This document shows, in pieces, positions 1 to 5,192 of a stretch of 6,477 bases of DNA; within the stretch, counting starts at the first letter, position 1; each line of letters begins with the position of its first letter. Made by a program: the position numbers and the translations under genes. Origin of the DNA: Flavobacterium psychrophilum (GTDB lineage Bacteria; Bacteroidota; Bacteroidia; Flavobacteriales; Flavobacteriaceae). Where the stretch lies: positions 1 to 6,477 of the forward strand of contig CAMDSN010000096.1 in the NCBI GenBank assembly GCA_945907225.1, in the 5' to 3' direction. The notes below the pieces were generated by a model. It was not told the origin of the DNA and did no database searches. It saw only the letters and a program-made list of their open reading frames with translations.

Positions 1-33
1 AAAAATATCTGTTAGTAGTTCAAGATTTTTCAT
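1..33 (-). CDS. Possible 5' end of a gene leaving the window
   Basis: An ATG at 33-31 opens a minus-strand frame, MKNLELLTDIF, that is still open at the left edge. It is preceded by an A-rich leader (CTAAAAATAGGA), the usual style of start region in Flavobacteria. The same frame stays open back to an ATG at 177-175, but that start lies inside the terminator hairpin at 167-209, so the downstream ATG is the better choice. Eleven residues are too few to name a family. No convincing promoter was found between 34 and 166. Chance openness in AT-rich DNA is a real alternative. Confidence 0.3.
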   Translation of the reverse strand, partial: MKNLELLTDIF

Positions 34-166
34 TCCTATTTTTAGAGTACTTCGTTTTTGGAAATACTGATTTAGCTTGAAGTTAAAGTTAAGAGTAAAA
101 AACTTAATATTAACACATGACGCGAGAATCAAAAACACAATTCGAAAACTAGAGCTTAGCTTATTA

Positions 167-209
167 AAAAAGAACATCCTAATTGTAAATAAATTAGAAT
201 GTTCTTTTT
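167..209 (-). terminator. Strong hairpin terminator, possibly bidirectional
   Basis: The arms AAAAAGAACAT (167-177) and ATGTTCTTTTT (199-209) pair over 11 bases. After one C/A mismatch, a further 6 bases pair (CTAATT 179-184 with AATTAG 192-197) around a 7-base loop. On the minus strand the right-hand arm ends in a run of six T, as expected for intrinsic termination. It lies about 300 bases beyond the stop codon of the metalloprotease and is the first clear terminator for that transcript. The A-run on the other side means it could also stop plus-strand transcripts. Confidence 0.75.
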
Positions 210-516
210 GATGATTAATAGTACAATTGCCTAATATAAAAGGAAATTTTTCTTTAAACCATTGGGTGTAATTAACTCATTTTATTTTTAATATTATTTA
301 TTGGACTATCAAAAATAAATTTATTGATGTGTTGAACCAAAGTTAATGTTGTAATTTTCACTAATATTCTTTTTTTAAAGCCTTCAAAAATTAATGCAGT
401 TCCGTTTGAAACTAATCTAATTGAATGCTTTGAGAGAAGTGAAATTTATCCCCAAGAAAGACATAATCAGACATTTGTAGTGTTTTTTACTTTAAATTTA
501 TAGTGATTCATTACTC
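210..516. other. Intergenic stretch downstream of the metalloprotease
   Basis: No gene with a convincing start is visible here. The minus strand has a frame of 58 codons including the stop (445-272) without an ATG at its beginning; it reads IRLVSNGTALIFEGFKKRI in its first half and becomes low-complexity, rich in N, K and I, towards the end. In another frame a 20-codon ORF starts at about 474 (MSDYVFLGDKFHFSQSIQLD). These could be two frames of one decayed gene, or chance. No RNA gene or repeat was recognised. Confidence 0.4.
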
Positions 517-3500
517 TTATGGATGAAGTGTTTCAATTAAATTATCTGAATTATTAAACAATGTAGGATAATCTAAAGCTTCTACAAAACCATCTCCATT
601 AAGATCGGTAGTCTGATAGCCCTCTAATAAATTATCACTATCATTGAAAAGCCGAGGATAATCTAAAGCCTCAATAAATCCATCTTGATTAATATCTCCT
701 GAATAGAATCCGTAAACTCCAGACTCTAATTGAATCATGTTGTCGCCATAAGCTTTGTTAGCAGCTGTCGTGAAATCGTAAGTTAATGGCGTAGAACCAA
801 CCGTTTGTGGCGCTGAACTCCATGTCTCTAATGAATTTCTATGTTTAACAGCAATATAGAAAGATCCAATTGGTGCTGTAACGAAGGTAGCTGTAGCGGT
901 TCCATTTGTTTTTAATGCTGCTGTTGTTGTCGCAACCAACTCATATGTAGACGCGTTTCGCAATTCTACTGTAATATCATCAACATCTGTAATACTAGAT
1001 CCAATTCCCTGATTTACTTTAACCGGTTTCATCTTATGGGTTGAAGGGTCATAGTAACCTTCAATATAAAGTTTTAGATTGAGCGTAGTTGCTGCAGGAA
1101 TGATATTAATCGAATAGTCTTCTACTTGTCCAAATTGAAAAGTTTCACATGCAGTAGGGATTCCGTTGTATTTCAGCGAAACACGCATTCTCGTTGTTCC
1201 AATGGTAGCAGTTAATGGAATTGTAAATATGCCACTAATTGGCGTCGCAGTTGTGGCGGCATTTGTAAAAACTGTTTCCCCACTATCAAGAAAATCGCCA
1301 TCTCTGTTATAGTCTATAAATACTGCATAGCCTTCAGCATAAACTGTACCTGTCCAAGTTGGAGTTATAGAGATTGTCTGAGTAGTTCCTACTGCCAAAG
1401 TTGTGGATATGTTGGTAAAATCTGTATAGCCAGAACCGCCAGTCGAAGTATTGTTAATTGTTCCTAATGTCACGTTTCCAATTAATTCATCGGCAACACT
1501 ACTTCTTAGTGAAGTACAATACGTGAATTCTGTCGTTGTTATTGAAACTACATTACTTGAAATAGAAATATTTCCAGCATCATCTTTCGCTCTTACTAAA
1601 AATGAATATGGAGTAAGCGGTACTAATCCTGTCACGTTAAATGTTGTAGCTGCTGTAGTTCCGATTAGTGTAGCGCCACGATAGACATCGTAGGCCGTAA
1701 CTCCATTAAGATCTGTAGCTCCAGACCAAGTGAGAACCGTTGATGTGGATGTCGTCAATGATGCACTTAATGTTGGTTGTGTCGGTGGCGTTACGTCAGG
1801 TGACAATGTTGTAACACTCAAAATGTTGCTGTTCTGAGAGGTGTTTCCAGCAGCATCTTTTGCTCTTACATAAAAAGTGTAAGGCGTAGCGGTAGTTAAT
1901 CCGGTAACCAAATAAGTTGTTGCGGCTGTATTGATCAAAAACACTCCATTTCGGTATATGTCATAACTAGCAACTGCAACATTATCTGTAGCCCCTGTCC
2001 AAGAAAGAAAAGTGGAAGTAATCGCAGTTAAACTATTACTTAACACTGGTGCAGAAGGCGGCGTTGTATCAGACGACAGAGTTGTGACGCTAACAGAATT
2101 GCTATCAATAGAAAAATTTCCATCTGCATCTCTTGCTTTTACTGTAAAAGAAAAATTGGTTCCTGCACTTAATCCTGAAGCGGTATATGAAGTAGTAGTT
2201 GAGGTAGCAATAAGTACACCATTTCTAAATATGGAATAACTCGTCACTGCAATGTTATCTGTTGCGCCAGACCAACTCAGTAGTGTTGAATTTGTTGTGG
2301 TGTTTGAAGCAACAAGGGTTGGCGCTGTTGGAGCAGTAGTGTCTGCAGTTCCTGCTGTAATGGTGAAATTAGTATTGGACACATCATAAAAAATATGATT
2401 AGAACCCGCAATCATAATACGATTGGTAGTTCCCGCTAAATTTGGAATTGTTACTGCTTGTGTACCATCATTAGGAGTTCCTGCCAATAAAGTTATTGGA
2501 AAAGTGAGTCCGCCATTTGTGGATAAAAGGATATCAACATTTGCACAATCAACACCATTTGCAGTAGTTCCAGCTGCATCCCAGGTAATTGTTTGTGATA
2601 CATTTCCAATATAAGATACGGCGGTATTTGGACTAGTCACTAAAAAAGGTCCCACATTAGCAACAGTCAGCACCATATCGTCTCTTTTGGTTTGTCCACC
2701 ATTTGGAGTTCTGTTGTCTCGTATTGTTAAAGCAAAATTCATAGTTCGAGCAACAGTTGGCAATACTTCCCAAGTTGGATTCAAAACATTTGCAACAACA
2801 CTTGCCAAAGCTGGCATGAATCTATTTGGGGAGCTTGATGGTGCAATAGATCTAAAATTAGGTCCTGTAGTGGCAGTTTGAGTTGGTGGTTGGGTACTTG
2901 TTTGATTGTTTGTTTGCTCCCAGCAATAAGTTAAAGCATCTCCATTTGCATCAGAACCAGTTCCTTTTAATATAAAGGCCGTTCCTTTTGGTATCGTATA
3001 GTCAATTCCTGCATTTGCTATTGGAGCAAAATTTCCATTATTCGTCGCAACAGCACATGTTCCGCCATTTCCGCCAATAAAAGCAATCATTTCATTAATA
3101 CTAACAGTATGAAAATAAGCGTCCGAATTACTTTGAACATTTGGTGTGCAAATTCCGGCATAACCCATTATTGTTGAAGCACTTCCGGGTTCTACCGCCG
3201 TAGTCGAATTTCGGTTACAAGCATTATTTTGCGTATGATTTCCTCCCCACTGGTGACCCATTTCATGTGCTACATAATCAATATCAAAAGGATCTCCAAC
3301 AGGTGAACCTTGACCTGTAATCCCTCTTGCTTTCCCACTTCCGCATGGCGAGTTCAACTGTGCTACGCCGCCGCCGCCAGTACTAACAGTATGACCAATA
3401 TCGTAATTAGCAGATCCTATCGTGGCGTCAATTAGAGTTTGACTTTGATTCAAAAGAGCATTCGCAGTATTTGAATTATCAAAACTATCCGAATCAACAA

Positions 3501-4296
3501 AAATAATCAAGTCGTTATTTGCGACTAAGTTCATTCTAAATGACATATCGTTTTCAAAAACACCATTAACACGTGCCATTGTAATTACCATAGCCGATAA
3601 AACAGCTGCTTTCTTTTGAGCCAAAGTTCCACCTTCTAATCCTGCTGCAGTAATATGAAAAGCTGCATATTCAATAGTACAAGCCATTGCTAAACGATAT
3701 GTTCTAAAAAGACCATCAATTGCTCTGTTTTGAAGAGCACCTTCAATCGATCGAACTTCTTTGGAAGATGAGTCGATAACACCACAATTAAAAGATTTAG
3801 TTGCCGATATATCCTGTCTTCTGTATATAATATAATTGCTGAGATCTTTGGTATATGTATCAATATAAAAAGTTCCATTTTCACCTGATAATGACATAAC
3901 ATGTAAACCAAAAACAGTAATGCTAAATCGTATTGATTCAGCAGGATTTTTAATACCTATTCCTGTATATGTTTTTAAATTTGGAAATTTATCCGCTAGT
4001 TCTTTCTCCATAATTGGAGCTTCATAAATTTTATAATCTTCCAATGTTCCATTTGGATTTGGAAAAGGAATTATAATATTTGAAGAAGATACTCCAGAAT
4101 CTATAGGTGCTAGCAATAAACGCGATTTAAGTAGATCTAAATTTAAAGAATACAATTCATACTTCGATGGCATCGAAGACCGCTCCATCTTGATTGACGA
4201 TTTAGTTGCTTCTTCAGAAACCTTATTCCATAAAGCATCTTGACCAAAACTGTTAAAAAAAATAAAAACGAAGAATAGAACTAATTGATTTTTCAT
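517..4296 (-). CDS. Secreted reprolysin-like zinc metalloprotease with FN3 and GEVED domains
   Basis: A multidomain secreted endopeptidase of the metzincin type, 1259 residues. Residues 1-19 are a signal peptide ending FGQ, followed by a prodomain to about 190. The catalytic domain spans about 198-415 and carries the zinc motif HEMGHQWGGNH (H344, H348, H354 as ligands, E345 as catalytic base) and a Met-turn at TIMGY (M377), matching the bacterial reprolysin-like family. Next come Ig/PKD-like regions (about 420-648), three fibronectin type III repeats (652-921), a GEVED domain (about 925-1067, with FIDYNRDGDF and FGQVEDY), a beta module (about 1071-1195) and two dockerin-like calcium loops (1201-1259). 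The start is supported by the signal peptide. The accessory domains suggest binding to extracellular polymers or glycoproteins; the substrate is unknown. No usual C-terminal T9SS sorting domain is recognisable, so the export route past the outer membrane is open. It stands alone, with two candidate promoters upstream. Confidence 0.93.
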   Translation of the reverse strand: MKNQLVLFFVFIFFNSFGQDALWNKVSEEATKSSIKMERSSMPSKYELYSLNLDLLKSRLLLAPIDSGVSSSNIIIPFPNPNGTLEDYKIYEAPIMEKELADKFPNLKTYTGIGIKNPAESIRFSITVFGLHVMSLSGENGTFYIDTYTKDLSNYIIYRRQDISATKSFNCGVIDSSSKEVRSIEGALQNRAIDGLFRTYRLAMACTIEYAAFHITAAGLEGGTLAQKKAAVLSAMVITMARVNGVFENDMSFRMNLVANNDLIIFVDSDSFDNSNTANALLNQSQTLIDATIGSANYDIGHTVSTGGGGVAQLNSPCGSGKARGITGQGSPVGDPFDIDYVAHEMGHQWGGNHTQNNACNRNSTTAVEPGSASTIMGYAGICTPNVQSNSDAYFHTVSINEMIAFIGGNGGTCAVATNNGNFAPIANAGIDYTIPKGTAFILKGTGSDANGDALTYCWEQTNNQTSTQPPTQTATTGPNFRSIAPSSSPNRFMPALASVVANVLNPTWEVLPTVARTMNFALTIRDNRTPNGGQTKRDDMVLTVANVGPFLVTSPNTAVSYIGNVSQTITWDAAGTTANGVDCANVDILLSTNGGLTFPITLLAGTPNDGTQAVTIPNLAGTTNRIMIAGSNHIFYDVSNTNFTITAGTADTTAPTAPTLVASNTTTNSTLLSWSGATDNIAVTSYSIFRNGVLIATSTTTSYTASGLSAGTNFSFTVKARDADGNFSIDSNSVSVTTLSSDTTPPSAPVLSNSLTAITSTFLSWTGATDNVAVASYDIYRNGVFLINTAATTYLVTGLTTATPYTFYVRAKDAAGNTSQNSNILSVTTLSPDVTPPTQPTLSASLTTSTSTVLTWSGATDLNGVTAYDVYRGATLIGTTAATTFNVTGLVPLTPYSFLVRAKDDAGNISISSNVVSITTTEFTYCTSLRSSVADELIGNVTLGTINNTSTGGSGYTDFTNISTTLAVGTTQTISITPTWTGTVYAEGYAVFIDYNRDGDFLDSGETVFTNAATTATPISGIFTIPLTATIGTTRMRVSLKYNGIPTACETFQFGQVEDYSINIIPAATTLNLKLYIEGYYDPSTHKMKPVKVNQGIGSSITDVDDITVELRNASTYELVATTTAALKTNGTATATFVTAPIGSFYIAVKHRNSLETWSSAPQTVGSTPLTYDFTTAANKAYGDNMIQLESGVYGFYSGDINQDGFIEALDYPRLFNDSDNLLEGYQTTDLNGDGFVEALDYPTLFNNSDNLIETLHP
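520..696 (-). repeat. Tandem dockerin-like EF-loop pair at the protease C-terminus
   Basis: Residues 1201-1259 hold two copies of a 30-residue unit. Each begins with a DxNxDGF calcium loop (D1201/N1203/D1205 and D1231/N1233/D1235), then EALDYP, LFN and SDNL in the same register. The loops resemble those of dockerins, but the spacing of the following segment is not that of a classical cellulosomal dockerin. The pair likely binds calcium and folds as a unit; whether it has a partner protein is unknown. Confidence 0.7.
1534..2343 (-). repeat. Three tandem fibronectin type III repeats within the protease
   Basis: Residues 652-921 contain three FN3 domains with an exact 91-residue period. Each opens with D(T/V)T(A/P)P, then has LSW or LTW, SGATD or TGATD, an (I/V)(F/Y)R stretch, the GL turn, and a (V/R)(K/R)A(R/K)D(A/D)xGN segment before the last strand. 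The repeat is clear at protein level and diverged at DNA level, so it is an old duplication. FN3 domains of this kind commonly act as spacers or binders in secreted bacterial enzymes. Confidence 0.85.
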
Positions 4297-4320
4297 AACG
4301 TAAGTTTAATTCGAAGAAAG

Positions 4321-4350
4321 TAAATCTACTGTAATTATCAATAAATCAAA
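4321..4350 (-). promoter_or_regulatory. Candidate proximal promoter of the metalloprotease
   Basis: On the minus strand TTTG (4350-4347) is followed after 18 bases by TAGATTTA (4328-4321), one mismatch from the Bacteroidota -7 consensus TAnnTTTG. Transcription would start near 4314, giving a leader of about 18 bases. It lies in tandem with the upstream candidate at 4361-4390. Confidence 0.35.
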
Positions 4351-4360
4351 ACAGTTAAAG

Positions 4361-4390
4361 GAAAAATATTTTCGTTTTTGTATAAACAAA
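4361..4390 (-). promoter_or_regulatory. Candidate distal promoter of the metalloprotease
   Basis: On the minus strand TTTG (4390-4387) is followed after 18 bases by TATTTTTC (4368-4361), one mismatch from TAnnTTTG. The start would fall near 4354, leaving a leader of about 58 bases. The 11-base inverted repeat ACCCGTAGGGT (4390-4400) touches the upstream end of the -33 box. Confidence 0.4.
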
Positions 4391-4407
4391 CCCGTAGGGT
4401 ATAATTA
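4377..4407 (+). promoter_or_regulatory. Candidate divergent promoter for the small plus-strand ORF
   Basis: TTTG at 4377-4380 is followed after exactly 19 bases by TATAATTA (4400-4407), which matches TAnnTTTG at four of its six defined positions. It overlaps the distal protease promoter on the other strand. The start would fall near 4414, so the transcript would open just before the 4429-4489 hairpin. Confidence 0.25.
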
Positions 4408-4428
4408 TTTAAAATTAAAAATATTGCC

Positions 4429-4489
4429 TAAATGTTTGTCAAGATAATGAATTTCAGTATCTTGAAGTCGCTAAACAAACAAACATTTA
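4429..4489 (+). promoter_or_regulatory. Large two-stem hairpin over a candidate translation start
   Basis: TAAATGTTTGT (4429-4439) pairs perfectly with ACAAACATTTA (4479-4489). Directly inside it, CAAGATA (4440-4446) pairs with TATCTTG (4458-4464), leaving an 11-base loop and a 14-base bulge on the right side. In all, 18 pairs form without a mismatch. The ATG at 4432 lies in the left arm and the ATG at 4489 begins on the last base of the right arm. In RNA the fold could mask either start. No known riboswitch was recognised. Confidence 0.5.
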
Positions 4490-4647
4490 TGATAAATATA
4501 GTTAGAAATTATTTTAGAGTTTTAGAAGTTTTAAGTTCTTTGAATATCGAGTTTGAGTTTAAATCAGTAATTGGTAGAAAACTAAAAATGACTGATTTAG
4601 AGGGCAGTTATCCACCTAATATGGAAGAAATACTTTTAATGATGTAA
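4432..4647 (+). CDS. Small hypothetical ORF (71 codons), doubtful
   Basis: This is the only plus-strand frame in the window that does not lie antisense to a gene. It encodes 71 residues, or 52 if translation starts at the in-frame ATG at 4489 (MINIVRNYF). The product is not recognised. It has no signal peptide or clear membrane segment; the middle is mixed charged and hydrophobic, and it ends PPNMEEILLMM. In favour are a possible promoter at 4377-4407, an A-rich leader, and a weak terminator 75 bases downstream. Against it are the large hairpin covering the start region and the AT-rich setting, where frames of this length arise by chance. It could also be the remnant of a longer gene. Confidence 0.35.
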   Translation: MFVKIMNFSILKSLNKQTFMINIVRNYFRVLEVLSSLNIEFEFKSVIGRKLKMTDLEGSYPPNMEEILLMM

Positions 4648-4722
4648 TTTTTGATTAATCAACCTTTTTCAATGTACGAAATGCCCGAAATGAAGCTAAT
4701 TAAACAATATTTATTTTAATTT

Positions 4723-4753
4723 AAAGTTGCCTGAATAGTAGGCTATTTTTTTT
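4723..4753 (+). terminator. Weak intrinsic terminator after the small ORF
   Basis: GCCT (4729-4732) pairs with AGGC (4740-4743) around a 7-base loop. After one T/T mismatch the stem continues as AAAGT with ATTTT (one G-U pair), and a run of eight T fills 4746-4753. The orientation fits termination of a plus-strand transcript. Confidence 0.45.
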
Positions 4754-4785
4754 GACCATACAATAATCCTACAATTATTAAAATT

Positions 4786-4829
4786 AAAAATCCTTAAACT
4801 ACTGATTTACAGTATTTTTAAGGATTTTT
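4786..4829 (-). terminator. Terminator of the tRNA-Arg transcript
   Basis: AAAAATCCTTAAA (4786-4798) pairs with TTTAAGGATTTTT (4817-4829) over 13 bases, with a further ACTG/CAGT stem (4801-4804 with 4810-4813) inside it. It starts three bases beyond the mature 3' end of the tRNA, and on the minus strand it ends in TTTTTAATTTT. The near symmetry means it could also stop plus-strand transcription. Confidence 0.75.
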
Positions 4830-4832
4830 TAG

Positions 4833-4906
4833 TGACCTCGACTGGATTCAAACCAGTAACCTTCTGAGCCGTAATCAGATGCGCTATTCAGTTGCGCCAC
4901 GAAGCC
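4833..4906 (-). tRNA. tRNA-Arg (anticodon ACG)
   Basis: A complete 74-base cloverleaf reads from 4906 down to 4833. The acceptor stem is GGCTTCG with CGAGGTC (two G-U pairs); the D stem is GCGC/GCGC. The anticodon stem TCTGA/TCAGA encloses the loop TTACGGC with anticodon ACG, and the T stem ACTGG/CCAGT encloses TTTGAAT. The discriminator is A and CCA is not encoded. ACG reads arginine CGN codons after A34 is deaminated to inosine by TadA. The D loop AACTGAATA has A at position 19 where G is usual, and the T loop has T at position 56 where C is usual, so the G19-C56 tertiary pair is replaced by A-U. The gene has its own promoter and terminator. Confidence 0.95.
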
Positions 4907-4919
4907 GTTTTTGTGGTTG

Positions 4920-4950
4920 CAAATATAGATAATACAATTAAATCTACAAA
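4920..4950 (-). promoter_or_regulatory. Consensus promoter of the tRNA-Arg gene
   Basis: On the minus strand TTTG (4950-4947) is followed after exactly 19 bases by TATATTTG (4927-4920). This is a full match to the Bacteroidota vegetative promoter TTTG-N19-TAnnTTTG. Transcription would start near 4913, a few bases before the mature tRNA 5' end at 4906. It lies just past the stop codon of the 50-residue gene. Confidence 0.8.
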
Positions 4951-4962
4951 TGAATAGGTCAA

Positions 4963-5115
4963 TTATTTTCTGCAATCCAAAGCACGTGCCGTCACAAAAT
5001 AACGCCACCCAATAATAGCCATTTGCCATTTTTTTGCCTTGCTAATATCTAACCTTTGTTTTGTAAAACTAGGCAGTAATAGTTTGTTGAGTTGGGCTAA
5101 TATTTTGTAAAACAT
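4963..5115 (-). CDS. Small conserved-looking protein, 50 residues
   Basis: A 50-codon frame begins at ATG 5115-5113, after an A-rich leader (GATAAAAAAAATA). The product is basic: it opens MFYKILAQLNKLLLPSFTK, continues with a KAKKWQMAIIGWRYFVT core and ends ALDCRK. The pattern (amphipathic N-terminal helix, LLPSFTKQ turn, basic segment, then hydrophobic AIIGWRYFVT) resembles, from memory, a family of about 45-50 residues found in Flavobacteriia and often labelled 'SsrA-binding protein' in databases. It is far too short to be SmpB, so that label should not be taken as function. It lies 57 bases upstream of the tRNA and 77 bases downstream of the lipoprotein stop. No clear promoter was found, so read-through from the lipoprotein gene is possible. 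Confidence 0.7.
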   Translation of the reverse strand: MFYKILAQLNKLLLPSFTKQRLDISKAKKWQMAIIGWRYFVTARALDCRK

Positions 5116-5192
5116 TATTTTTTTTATCAAGTTGCGGTTTCACATTTACTAAAAACCCATTCTTTTAAAACGTATCTAAGTCGCAAAAGAAA

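Noticed and set aside
1..80. Plus-strand frames open from the left edge to about 70 and 80
   Set aside because: Both are short, without recognisable protein character, and compete with the minus-strand start at 33.
1534..2343. Tandem repeats considered as a CRISPR-like or DNA-level satellite array
   Set aside because: The 91-residue period is explained by three FN3 protein domains, and the DNA copies are diverged and continuous in frame.
1451..2881. Four plus-strand ORFs of 63-77 codons
   Set aside because: All lie antisense to the metalloprotease gene, whose minus-strand frame is supported by domains across the whole length.
3690..3911. 73-codon minus-strand ORF
   Set aside because: It is an out-of-frame shadow inside the protease prodomain, with no domain support.
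4390..4400. ACCCGTAGGGT as an intrinsic terminator
   Set aside because: Only a 4-base stem with a 3-base loop and no T-run follows on either strand; it is better read as a possible operator.
4672..4719. 15-codon plus-strand ORF (MYEMPEMKLIKQYLF)
   Set aside because: Too short to support, with no leader signal of its own; it sits between the doubtful ORF and its terminator.
4829..5029. 66-codon minus-strand ORF reading ...GFVAQLNSASDYGSEGYWFESSRGH
   Set aside because: Its 3' part is a translation of the tRNA-Arg gene, a familiar false protein, and its 5' part overlaps the better-supported 50-residue gene in another frame.
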